Shown piece by piece: positions 8,132-15,413 of a DNA stretch of 52,828 bases. Position 1 is the stretch's first letter, and each line of letters starts with the position of its first letter. Source of the DNA: Chloroflexota bacterium (GTDB taxonomy: Bacteria; Chloroflexota; Anaerolineae; Anaerolineales; UBA11579); the NCBI GenBank assembly GCA_023485685.1, contig JAMCZK010000007.1:1-52828 (forward strand), read 5' to 3'. The position numbers were made by a program, and so were the translations under genes. The notes under the pieces are model-generated. The model searched no databases, was not told the DNA's origin, and saw nothing but the letters and a program-made list of their open reading frames with translations.

Positions 8132-8971
8132 ATGAAGTCATCTTACTTTAGATTCTTGAGTGTAGCTATGGGGGTCATGCTGATAGCAGCCGCCTGCAGC
8201 CCAAGTGATCTTGCCACCCTCGCCGAGGCGCAGGCGCGGGCAGGCAGTGAGGTTGTTATCGAGGTGGGAGAGGACGGTACGCCCTTTATCGCAGAGATTG
8301 ACTTTGAAGCCGAGGATTCTAGCAGCGGACCGGATGATGCCGATGGGGCAGAGGATTCCAGCGAGGATGAACAGGACGAGGACTTTAAACTCACCGGACC
8401 CGTGGAAGCGCTCAGTGAGGATAGTATTACTGTCCTCGGTTTCACTTTCAACATTACCGAAGATACCGAACTTGATGAAGGTCTGCAGGTGGGAGTTATC
8501 GCCACAGTGGAATATGTAATCTTGGATGATCAAACCCTAGTCGCTTTAGAAATCGAAACGGATGCGGATGACGATTTGGATGAAGACGTAGACGACGATC
8601 AGGACGAGGCCGATGACGAAGATGTCGACGACGAGGATCAAGACGACTTTGATGACCTCGAAGATTCTAAACTAACCGGCACTGTGGAAGCCTTCAACCA
8701 AACCAGCATCACCATTAACGGTCTAGTCTTCACGATCAATCAAAACACCGAATTGGACGAGGGTTTGCAAGTTGGCGTGATTGCCACCGTGGAATTTTTG
8801 ACCCTGTCGGATGGCACCCGCTTGGCCACAGAGGTCGAAACGGATGCGGATGACGACCAAGATGAAGATAATGACGGCGAGGACGATGAGGACGATGAAG
8901 ATAAGGACGAGGACGATAATAGTGGTAGCGGGAGCAGTAACAGCGGCAGTGGAAAAGAGGATGATGACTAG
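8132..8971 (+). CDS. Acidic lipoprotein with two DUF5666 repeats
   Basis: Predicted lipoprotein of 279 residues: signal peptide with lipobox IAAAC (C22), two DUF5666 beta-barrel repeats at about 85-143 and 180-237, joined by an almost pure Asp/Glu linker (144-178) and ending in an acidic then Gly/Ser tail (238-279). Both repeats contain the identical segments TELDEGLQVGVIATVE and LTG.VEA, so they arose by internal duplication. Negative charge is extreme and suggests binding of Ca2+ or other cations, by inference. The function of DUF5666 is not known to me. It is divergent from an ECF sigma gene whose membrane partner carries the same domain, so the three probably form one envelope-response module. 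Confidence 0.8.
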   Translation: MKSSYFRFLSVAMGVMLIAAACSPSDLATLAEAQARAGSEVVIEVGEDGTPFIAEIDFEAEDSSSGPDDADGAEDSSEDEQDEDFKLTGPVEALSEDSITVLGFTFNITEDTELDEGLQVGVIATVEYVILDDQTLVALEIETDADDDLDEDVDDDQDEADDEDVDDEDQDDFDDLEDSKLTGTVEAFNQTSITINGLVFTINQNTELDEGLQVGVIATVEFLTLSDGTRLATEVETDADDDQDEDNDGEDDEDDEDKDEDDNSGSGSSNSGSGKEDDD

Positions 8972-9005
8972 CCTTCAATTAGCCGTGTAAAGCTCAGCAA
9001 TGTCA

Positions 9006-9040
9006 AACAAAGCGGTCGGTTGCTAACCAACCGCTTTGTT
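9006..9040 (+). terminator. Terminator after DUF5666 lipoprotein gene
   Basis: A 16-bp stem with one mismatch (left arm 9006-9021 with core AAAGCGGTCGGTT, right arm 9025-9040 with core AACCAACCGCTTT) and a 3-base loop lies 35 bases after the stop. An A/T-rich stretch ATTTAAT follows. Confidence 0.75.
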
Positions 9041-9057
9041 ATTTAATGGGCCCGCTT

Positions 9058-9213
9058 GGATTCGAACCAAGAACCTAGCGGAGGAACTAAGCCTTGTAAA
9101 TAGAGTCCGTACAGCGAAACAATGTCAATTTATCCGTAAAAGAGAGGTGATAACAATTCAATAAATACTACTCTGTCTGTTGTTTCTATGCTAACTGCAC
9201 CCAAATTGCACCC
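9058..9213 (-). repeat. Second tRNA-derived att-like repeat
   Basis: This stretch is the partner of the repeat at 1141-1295: 28 of 30 bases agree at 9058-9087, a CGTAAAAG..GAGGTGA block recurs at the same distance, and 9193-9213 is an identical 21-base block. Its tRNA-like part has a T arm with a paired stem but an acceptor strand CGGGCCC (minus sense) that does not match the neighbouring tRNA-Asn. It therefore comes from a different tRNA end or has been remodelled. No 5' tRNA half precedes it. It lies 67 bases from the intact tRNA-Asn gene, inside the accessory block. Confidence 0.65.
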
Positions 9214-9220
9214 GCTCCAA

Positions 9221-9258
9221 ATAAAAAGTCCTGAACGTTTATTTTCAAGACTTTTTAT
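9221..9258 (-). terminator. Terminator between tRNA-Asn and the accessory block
   Basis: An inverted repeat, ATAAAAAGTC at 9221-9230 against GACTTTTTAT at 9249-9258 with additional inner pairing (TGAA/TTCA), flanked by A and T runs on both sides. It lies just beyond the 3' end of the minus-strand tRNA gene and could end transcription from either direction. Confidence 0.65.
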
Positions 9259-9279
9259 GGGGGAAAAATAAGTTTTTAG

Positions 9280-9351
9280 CTCCTCGGCCAGGGCTCGAAC
9301 CTGGAACCTAGCGGTTAACAGCCGCCCGCTCTACCATTGAGCTACCGAGGA
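9280..9351 (-). tRNA. tRNA-Asn (anticodon GTT)
   Basis: All four arms fold on the minus strand. The acceptor is TCCTCGG with CCGAGGA, the D arm GCTC with GAGC, and the anticodon stem GGCGG with CCGCT (one G-T pair). The loop CTGTTAA places GTT at the anticodon, and the T arm is CCAGG-TTCGAGC-CCTGG. The discriminator base is G and CCA is not encoded. Its 3' half is repeated at 1130-1164, which marks it as a likely integration target. Confidence 0.95.
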
Positions 9352-9450
9352 AGGCGCGGGGATTATATTCGGGCGCGGAGGGGGTGTCAAACGTGTTGGC
9401 TTCATTGTGAGCATGTATAATCCCTTCGCTCCATCAAAGAAGAGGAACGC

Positions 9451-10284
9451 ATGGCCTTACAGGGAAACCTGCGGGATTTTACTGTCACCCAATTGCTAAA
9501 TTTGGTCAACCTGGCAAACAAAAGCGGCGCCTTGCTCATCCAGGGCCCCAACGAAGGCGCGCGCCTGATTTTCCGTCAGGGCAAGCTGGCCTACGCGCAG
9601 TTGGCCAGCGACAAAGACGGCGTTCAGGGCAACCTGCCCTCGGTGCTGCACCGCGCCGAAAAAATCAACGATGCCCAGTTGAACACCCTGCGCACCCGCG
9701 CCGCCGGCATGAGCGACAAAGAACTCGGCCTGCTGCTGATCAACGCGGGTTACGTCACCCAGCAAGATATCTTCGAAAGTTTGCAAGCCTATTTCGTAGA
9801 CATCGTCCAGCAACTGTTCACCTGGGTGGAGGGCCACTTCAAATTCGACCCAACTCAGGACGTGCCCGAGAACCGGATCCCCGTGCGCATCGCCCTGGAA
9901 AACCTCATCATGGAGGGTTCCCGCCAGATCCATGAATGGGAGCAGCTCAATTTCGAGATCCCCAATCTGGATATGGCCCTGGCTTTTACTGACCGCCCCG
10001 GTGTGAACCTGAAAAAAGTCAACCTCAACGTAGAAGAATGGCGCGTCATTTCTTACATCAATCCTAAAAACAGCATTCGCCAGATCGCCAAGGCCAGCAA
10101 AATGAACGACTTGGAGATCCGTCGCATTGTGTACGGCCTCATGCAAGCCGGCCTGGTCAGGTTGATCCGACCCGAAGGCGCGCCCACCCAGCTCGAAGGA
10201 CTGCAGTCCGCTTTCCCGGGGGTGAAGCCCGCCGAACAGAAGAGTCTGGTTACCCGCCTGATGGAACGCATTCGCTCAATCTAG
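9451..10284 (+). CDS. DUF4388 domain protein (PatA N-terminal type)
   Basis: Cytoplasmic protein of 277 residues. The start MALQGNLRDFTVTQLLNLVNL with FRQGKLAYAQ is the DUF4388 pattern found at the N-terminus of PatA-like and gliding-associated regulators, usually thought to mediate protein contacts. The middle is helical (LLINAGYVTQQDIFESLQAYFVDIVQQLF). The C-terminal part (about 185-245) looks like a winged helix (INPKNSIRQIAKASKMNDLEIRRIVYGLMQAGLV). A TATAAT box at 9416-9421 and the purine-rich AGAAGAGGAA before the ATG mark its promoter and ribosome-binding site. The small GTPase gene starts 13 bases downstream, and a CheY-like gene follows. Confidence 0.85.
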   Translation: MALQGNLRDFTVTQLLNLVNLANKSGALLIQGPNEGARLIFRQGKLAYAQLASDKDGVQGNLPSVLHRAEKINDAQLNTLRTRAAGMSDKELGLLLINAGYVTQQDIFESLQAYFVDIVQQLFTWVEGHFKFDPTQDVPENRIPVRIALENLIMEGSRQIHEWEQLNFEIPNLDMALAFTDRPGVNLKKVNLNVEEWRVISYINPKNSIRQIAKASKMNDLEIRRIVYGLMQAGLVRLIRPEGAPTQLEGLQSAFPGVKPAEQKSLVTRLMERIRSI

Positions 10285-10297
10285 GGATCGAGGAACG

Positions 10298-10828
10298 ATG
10301 CTTACAGTCAAAATGGTGGTCACGGGTCCCTTCAACGCAGGCAAAACGGAGTTCATCCAAACCGTGAGCGAAATCGACGTCGTTTCCACGGAACGCAAGA
10401 TTTCCAGCCCGCAGGAGCGCGTCAAGGAAACCACTACGGTCGCCATGGACTTTGGGCGCATCACCGTTGACGACAGCCTGGTGCTCTACCTGTTCGGCAC
10501 CCCGGGTCAGAAACGGTTCGACTTCATGTGGGAGATCCTCTCCGAGGGCATGCTGGGCTTCATCGTTATGGTGGATAGCACCCGGCCCGAAACCTTTCGC
10601 GAGGCGCGCAGCATCCTGGAGGCTTTCCGCGCCTTCTCACCGACCCCATACGTAGTCGCAGCCAGTAAGCAAGACCTGCCCGATGCCTGGGAATTGGACG
10701 ACATGCGCGTCGCCCTTCGCCTGGAAGATGGCGTCAAAATCATACGCTGTGTCTCAACCGATAAGGAATCGGTGAAAACAATCTTGCTCGAACTGCTGGA
10801 AAGCATCCTGGCTGAATTGGAAGGATAA
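10298..10828 (+). CDS. Small Ras-like GTPase (MglA/CvnD-like)
   Basis: GTP-binding switch protein of 176 residues. G1 is GPFNAGKT (residues 10-17), the G3 region is LFGTPGQKRFDFMWE and G4 is SKQD in VVAASKQDLPD. The TPGQ form of G3, in place of DxxG, is typical of the bacterial MglA-like and Streptomyces conservon (CvnD) GTPases. In those systems such a GTPase acts with a roadblock protein and a regulator in cell polarity or signalling. Here its partners appear to be the DUF4388 protein 13 bases upstream and the receiver protein downstream. No roadblock/LC7 gene is next to it. Confidence 0.88.
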   Translation: MLTVKMVVTGPFNAGKTEFIQTVSEIDVVSTERKISSPQERVKETTTVAMDFGRITVDDSLVLYLFGTPGQKRFDFMWEILSEGMLGFIVMVDSTRPETFREARSILEAFRAFSPTPYVVAASKQDLPDAWELDDMRVALRLEDGVKIIRCVSTDKESVKTILLELLESILAELEG

Positions 10829-10931
10829 TCGCCGCCGTTTTCATTCGGGGATAAAAATAGTACTTAATATCTAGAAACAAATCTGCGTTATTCACGTTTA
10901 CTGATTGAAGCTATGAGACATACTTCTTCAT

Positions 10932-11327
10932 ATGGCCAGTCGCCCACAACTTACTGATATGACTAAGATCCTGATTGCCGAAGACCAGGACGATCTGCGA
11001 GACATGATCGCCCAGACTCTGCGTCTCTCTGGCTACGAGGTAGTAGAGGCGGAAGATGGGGAGCGCGCCTACAAGCAAGCGCAGTTCACCCATCCCGATT
11101 TGATCATCCTGGACTACGACATGCCGCGACTCAACGGCTCCCAGGTATGCAAAAGGCTCAAAGCCATGAAGGCATTTTCAAACACCCCCATAGTGATTAT
11201 TTCCTCTTACGGAAATCCGTTCTTTATGGAAGCCAGTTTGGCGGCGGGAGCAGAAGAATTCATTCGCAAACCCTTTGAACTCAACTACCTGACCGATAGA
11301 GTTGACGCTCTGCTTACGACAGCCTAG
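10932..11327 (+). CDS. CheY-like response regulator
   Basis: Stand-alone receiver domain. Counting from the first ATG (131 aa), the acidic pair is in AEDQDDL, the phosphorylation site is the Asp in LIILDYDMPRLNG, the conserved Ser is in IVIISS and Lys is in FIRKPF. There is no output domain, so it works by protein contact, perhaps with the DUF4388 protein or the GTPase upstream (103-base gap). A second in-frame ATG at 10959 (MTKILIAED) gives the compact family length and may be the true start; neither start has a clear ribosome-binding site. Confidence 0.88.
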   Translation: MASRPQLTDMTKILIAEDQDDLRDMIAQTLRLSGYEVVEAEDGERAYKQAQFTHPDLIILDYDMPRLNGSQVCKRLKAMKAFSNTPIVIISSYGNPFFMEASLAAGAEEFIRKPFELNYLTDRVDALLTTA

Positions 11328-11374
11328 GGGTCTATCCAACAGTTTCAATTTATTTCTGCTAGAATCCTGCAAAT

Positions 11375-11392
11375 CCATTCGCTTCGCTCAGG
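11375..11392. repeat. Dispersed repeat CCATTCGCTTCGCTCAGG, copy 1
   Basis: This 18-base sequence recurs exactly at 33054-33071, and its core CGCTTCGCTC recurs at 42874-42883. Here it overlaps a small hairpin (GCTTCG at 11381-11386 with CGAAGC at 11394-11399) in the leader of the Ig-like lipoprotein gene. Confidence 0.6.
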
Positions 11393-11418
11393 ACGAAGCA
11401 TTTGCAGGAGATTTCTTG

Positions 11419-12519
11419 ATGAAAATTCGAAGCTTTTACTTCCTGGCCGCTGCCGGCGCTCTTTTACTGACTGCCTGCAACTTGCCGGGAGGCCAGTCCG
11501 CCGAGCAGGTGCAGACCGCCGCCGCGGAAACCGTGAGCGCGCAGCTCACCCAGAGAGCGCTGCTAACTCCAAGCGCCACGAACACACAGCCGGCTACGGC
11601 CACCTCAACGGCTTCCCTGACCCCAGCGGTAACGAACACGCCGTTTGCTACCAGCACCACCAGTTCTGGTGGAGCCACCGGTGGCTGCGATGCTGCAAAA
11701 TTTGAAGCCGACGTAACCGTACCCGATGGCGAAGATCACGCGCCTGATACTGCCTTTGTCAAAACCTGGCGTCTGCGTAACATTGGCACATGTAGTTGGT
11801 CGACAAGCTATTCAGTGGTCTTTGTCAGCGGTAACTCGATGGGCGGGCCTGCATCTCAAAATCTAACAGTCACCGTGGCGCCTAACACCACGGTTGAAGT
11901 TTCAATAAATCTAAAAGCCCCTCGCGAAACAGGTTCGTACACAGGCTACTGGACACTAAAGAACGCTACTGGCCAGACCTTTGGCGATAGTTTCTATGTT
12001 CAAATTGATGTAACTGGGAGCGGCAGCACGGGTGGTAATGGCTCCACCATTACCGCGAGCAGCGTTGGACAGGTGGATGCGAGTGGAACTCCAGGTTCTG
12101 CAGCCCACGCGGGCGCCAACTCCGGCACCGGCGTGCAGGGCTTCGTATCCTTCAATATTGCTAGTATCCCCACTGACGCAACGATCCAGGAAGTCAAGGT
12201 GGATTTCTCCGGCTTCGATACAGCCGGAAACCCATTTGCCAGCATGGGCTGCTTGCAGGGTTTTGCCGGCAGCTACTTCCCCCTGGATGCCGGCGATTAC
12301 AACGCCAGCGGCTCCGGCCCCGATATGGAATGGTGCAGTACTTCTGATTTGTCCACTGTTTTCATCAATGGCGATGTGGCCGACCGCCTGCAGGATGCAC
12401 TGGGGTCTGCAACGACTCTCGAGTACCAACTAAAGTTCAGCGGCACGCCCACCGGCAGCGCATTGGTGCGTTTCCTAGACGGGGGCGTCAAGCTGATCAT
12501 TACTTACACCAAACCCTAG
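11419..12519 (+). CDS. Lipoprotein with NBR1-like Ig domain
   Basis: Predicted surface lipoprotein of 366 residues. The ATG at 11419 is chosen because GCAGGAG lies 8 bases upstream and a lipoprotein signal follows directly (LLLTAC, C20). A Thr/Ser/Ala-rich linker covers about 45-88. The next domain, about 92-197, has the NBR1-type Ig signature (KTWRLRNIGTCSWSTSY, SINLKAPRETGSYTGYWTLKN, FGDSFYVQIDV), common in secreted Chloroflexota proteins. The C-terminal 160 residues resemble a beta-sandwich of the DNRLRE kind (GFVSFNIASIPTDATIQEVKVDFS), with less certainty. It is followed by a strong terminator. Role: probably surface adhesion or binding, inferred from domain type only. Confidence 0.82.
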   Translation: MKIRSFYFLAAAGALLLTACNLPGGQSAEQVQTAAAETVSAQLTQRALLTPSATNTQPATATSTASLTPAVTNTPFATSTTSSGGATGGCDAAKFEADVTVPDGEDHAPDTAFVKTWRLRNIGTCSWSTSYSVVFVSGNSMGGPASQNLTVTVAPNTTVEVSINLKAPRETGSYTGYWTLKNATGQTFGDSFYVQIDVTGSGSTGGNGSTITASSVGQVDASGTPGSAAHAGANSGTGVQGFVSFNIASIPTDATIQEVKVDFSGFDTAGNPFASMGCLQGFAGSYFPLDAGDYNASGSGPDMEWCSTSDLSTVFINGDVADRLQDALGSATTLEYQLKFSGTPTGSALVRFLDGGVKLIITYTKP

Positions 12520-12549
12520 ATAGTCTGGACAATTCGGCTCACAGGCAGT

Positions 12550-12579
12550 AAAAAGTCCTTGCGATCGCAAGGACTTTTT
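12550..12579. terminator. Bidirectional terminator overlapping the queG start region
   Basis: A perfect 30-base palindrome: AAAAAGTCCTTGCGA at 12550-12564 and its complement at 12565-12579, with A and T runs at the ends. It ends the lipoprotein gene 31 bases upstream. Its right arm also contains AAGGA (12569-12573), which is at ribosome-binding distance from the TTG start of queG at 12582. Confidence 0.85.
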
Positions 12580-12581
12580 CT

Positions 12582-13721
12582 TTGGACAAGAGGACTCTGA
12601 CCAAGCAACTGAAAGGTAAAGCCCAAGAGCTGGGCTTCAACGCGGTTGGCGTCACCGATCCAAGCCCTCCACCACACCTGGATGTTTACCGGCGCTGGCT
12701 GGAAGCAGGGCGCCATGGCGAGATGGGCTATCTGGCTTCAGCGCGCGCCGTAGAACGCCGCACCGATCCATGCCGCATCCTCCCCGAATGTCAATCCATC
12801 CTGGTATTGGGTATTCCTTATGGCGGACCAGCCGCCACGCAGCGGCCTGTGGCCGGAATGGGTCGCGTCGCCGCCTACGCCAAAGGAGAGGATTACCACG
12901 AAGTGCTGAAGCCGCGTTTGAAGGCTCTCGTGAGTTATCTAGAGGGTCTCGCTGGCCATCCAATTGCCAACCGTTGGTACACGGATAGCGGGCCAATCAT
13001 GGAAAGAGAATTGGCTCAGCGCGCGGGTTTGGGTTGGATAGGAAAAAACACCATGCTTATCAATCTGCAACGCGGTTCTTATTTTTTGCTGTCCGAGATC
13101 CTCCTGGGTATCGAACTGGATTTCGATGCGCCCATTACCACTGACCATTGCGGAACCTGTACGCGCTGTATTGAAGCTTGTCCCACCGACTGTATTCTCG
13201 AAGACCGCACCCTGGACGCCTCTCGTTGCATTTCCTATCTGACCATCGAACTCAAAGGACCCGTTCCCGAGAATCTGCGACCCCAAATAGGAAACTGGAT
13301 CTTCGGCTGCGACATATGCCAAAGCGTCTGCCCCTGGAATGAACGTTTCGCCACCCCGGAAAGCGACCCGGCATTTATGCCTAAATCCGAAGCGGTGAAT
13401 TTGGAAGAGGAATTTCAGCGTAGCACACAAGAATTCAATCGGAAGTTCAAAAACAGCCCGGTGAAACGCGCCAAGCGCCGTGGCTATCTGCGTAATACAG
13501 CCATTGCCCTGGGCAATACCGGTGGACCCGACGCAGTTCCCGCGCTGGCGAAAACGCTGAACAAAGAAAAGGAACCCCTTGTCCGCAGCCACGCCGCCTG
13601 GGCATTGGGACAAATCGGGAACCAATTGGCACGCAAGGCTTTGAAACAAGCTGCCGCACTGGAAAAGGATCGCTTAGTGCTTGAGGAAATTCAGGCCGCC
13701 TTAAAGCAACGATTTAACTAG
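12582..13721 (+). CDS. queG: Epoxyqueuosine reductase QueG
   Basis: Cobalamin-dependent reductase for the last step of queuosine synthesis in tRNA (epoxyqueuosine to queuosine). The 379 residues show the family N-terminus (KAQELGFNAVGVTDPSPPP, GEMGYLA, RTDPCRILP), the signature YTDSGPIMERELAQRAGLGWIGKNT (about residues 130-155), and two 4Fe-4S clusters (CGTCTRCIEACPTDC and CDICQSVCPWN). A C-terminal HEAT-like repeat region (about 295-370) is present in longer family members. The TTG start is the first plausible one, directly after the terminator palindrome whose right arm offers AAGGA as ribosome-binding site. The 3' end overlaps the convergent permease gene by 8 bases. Confidence 0.93.
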   Translation: MDKRTLTKQLKGKAQELGFNAVGVTDPSPPPHLDVYRRWLEAGRHGEMGYLASARAVERRTDPCRILPECQSILVLGIPYGGPAATQRPVAGMGRVAAYAKGEDYHEVLKPRLKALVSYLEGLAGHPIANRWYTDSGPIMERELAQRAGLGWIGKNTMLINLQRGSYFLLSEILLGIELDFDAPITTDHCGTCTRCIEACPTDCILEDRTLDASRCISYLTIELKGPVPENLRPQIGNWIFGCDICQSVCPWNERFATPESDPAFMPKSEAVNLEEEFQRSTQEFNRKFKNSPVKRAKRRGYLRNTAIALGNTGGPDAVPALAKTLNKEKEPLVRSHAAWALGQIGNQLARKALKQAAALEKDRLVLEEIQAALKQRFN

Positions 13722-14565
13722 AACCAACTTGCCTTCGTCTTATGCCTAGTTGCCTCCAAATCCAGACTAACACGAAAACTGCCGTGCAGGTAAGCACAAC
13801 AGCGGCCCCTGAAGCGATACTCAGATAGTAAGATGCATACAAACCGACCACCCCGGATCCAGCGGCGATCACGGAGGCCAGGAACATCATGTTGCGCAGG
13901 TTCTTTGTCAATAAAGAGGCGGCGGCAGCAGGGGTCACCAGCAACGCCACCACTAAGGCAACGCCTACCGTTTGCAGCGAAACCACAATCGCTACAGCCA
14001 TCAATATGGACAACAGAACTTCCAGTGTTCTTGCCGGGAGGCGTAAAGTTGTAACGAGCGTGGGGTCGAATGACAAAACAAGAAACTCTTTGTAAAACAC
14101 AAAGACAATAAAAAGCACGGCCAATCCAACACCGGCAGTAAGCCAAAGATCATTCTGGGTGACACCCAGAATATTGCCAAACAAGAAATGAGATAGGTCT
14201 ACCGCGTAATTTCGCACGCTGGAAATCAGGGCAATGCCCAGCGCAAACATCCCTGCGAAGACAATACCAATGGCAGTATCCTGCTTGATGCGCCCCGCGC
14301 GGCTGAGCGCTCCGATCCCCACCGAGGTAAGCACAGCGGTACCCAGCGCCCACCAAAATATGGCGCTTCGATCGCCTGCCGAGACCAGGTAACCCACAGC
14401 CAGCCCTGGCAGGATGGCGTGGGCAAGCGCATCGCCAAGGAATGCCATGCCACGCAGCACAATATAAACACCTACTAAAGCGCAGATCACGCCCACGATC
14501 ACGGCGATCAGCAGCCCGCGCTGCATGAATTCAAACGCCAAAGGTTCCAGCAACCAATCAACCAT
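13714..14565 (-). CDS. Zn/Mn ABC transporter permease (ZnuB/MntB family)
   Basis: Inner-membrane permease of 283 residues with eight or nine hydrophobic helices, family ABC-3. The pattern MQRGLLIAVIVGVICALVGVYIVLRGMAFLGDALAHAILPG near the N-terminus is diagnostic. I start it at the ATG at 14565 (MVDWLLEPL), because GAAGG precedes it and this gives an 8-base overlap with the ATPase stop; longer starts would run deep into the ATPase gene. With the ATPase and binding protein upstream it forms one minus-strand operon for metal uptake, controlled by the operator at 16324. Confidence 0.92.
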   Translation of the reverse strand: MVDWLLEPLAFEFMQRGLLIAVIVGVICALVGVYIVLRGMAFLGDALAHAILPGLAVGYLVSAGDRSAIFWWALGTAVLTSVGIGALSRAGRIKQDTAIGIVFAGMFALGIALISSVRNYAVDLSHFLFGNILGVTQNDLWLTAGVGLAVLFIVFVFYKEFLVLSFDPTLVTTLRLPARTLEVLLSILMAVAIVVSLQTVGVALVVALLVTPAAAASLLTKNLRNMMFLASVIAAGSGVVGLYASYYLSIASGAAVVLTCTAVFVLVWIWRQLGIRRRQVGSS

Positions 14566-15400
14566 GGCGACCTTCGGGTTCATGGCCGTGATGCCCGCCG
14601 CTGTCACCAAGCACGATTCTGCCCTCGGTTGTTTCGACAACTTGCATGGTTCCACCATAAGCCTTGGTCAGATTCTGAGCAGAGAGCACCTCATCGCGGA
14701 CTCCGTAAGCGATCAACCTGCGATTAAGCAGTAAGATGCGATCGAATTGGGCCGCCGCTAAGTCTAGGTCATGGGTAGCGAACAACACAGTGATACCGAG
14801 TTTTTGCAAGTCATCCAGGATGTTGAGAATCTGCTCCTGAGAAGGAATATCCAAGCCGGCCAGTGGTTCGTCCAATAGCACCAGGTCCGCCGCTTGGGCC
14901 AGCGCCCGAGCAATAAACATGCGCTGCTTCTGCCCACCGGATAATTCGCTAATCTGACGGCCTGCTAAGCCTTCTAGTTGCACCTTGCCAAGACTTTCCC
15001 TCACCAGTTCCCAATCCTTGCGGCTCGGGTGCCGGAACAAGCCAATCAACCTGACGCGCCCCATCATCACCACCTCTTCCACATTGACCGGAAAGTTCCA
15101 ATCCACCTGGCTATTTTGGGGCACGTAAGCCAAACACTGGTGTTGAGCTGGCAGATGCCCATGAACGCGAACCTCTCCACCACTGGGCGCCAGGATGCCA
15201 GCAAGAATATTGAATAGTGTGGATTTGCCCGCTCCGTTTGGCCCTACGACCGCGACCCGCAATCCGGAATCGACGGTTAAGGACAAGTCTTCCAAGGCGC
15301 GGTGTCCCTCAAAACGCAGGCTCAGGTTTCGCAACTCGATGGCGGGGTCTGCCTTCGAATGCTCCGTCGCCGGTTTTTGTTTGGTAAAAAGGCTCAACAT
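14558..15400 (-). CDS. Zn/Mn ABC transporter ATP-binding protein
   Basis: ATPase subunit of the metal importer, 280 residues. It has Walker A GPNGAGKST, Q loop YVPQ, signature LSGGQ, Walker B LVLLDEP and the switch His in FATHD. QVDWNFPVNVEEVVMMGR after the Q loop is the form seen in zinc and manganese transporter ATPases. It lies 13 bases downstream of the binding-protein gene and overlaps the permease by 8 bases. Confidence 0.94.
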   Translation of the reverse strand: MLSLFTKQKPATEHSKADPAIELRNLSLRFEGHRALEDLSLTVDSGLRVAVVGPNGAGKSTLFNILAGILAPSGGEVRVHGHLPAQHQCLAYVPQNSQVDWNFPVNVEEVVMMGRVRLIGLFRHPSRKDWELVRESLGKVQLEGLAGRQISELSGGQKQRMFIARALAQAADLVLLDEPLAGLDIPSQEQILNILDDLQKLGITVLFATHDLDLAAAQFDRILLLNRRLIAYGVRDEVLSAQNLTKAYGGTMQVVETTEGRIVLGDSGGHHGHEPEGRHG

Positions 15401-15413
15401 GAATCGGGAACCA

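Noticed and set aside
9048-9110. Possible second tRNA gene next to tRNA-Asn
   Set aside because: Only the T arm and 3' acceptor strand are present. The region where the 5' half should be does not pair, and the anticodon loop has no U33.
9496-10146. Open frame of 216 codons on the minus strand opposite the DUF4388 gene
   Set aside because: Shadow frame; the plus-strand protein is a recognisable family with promoter and ribosome-binding site.
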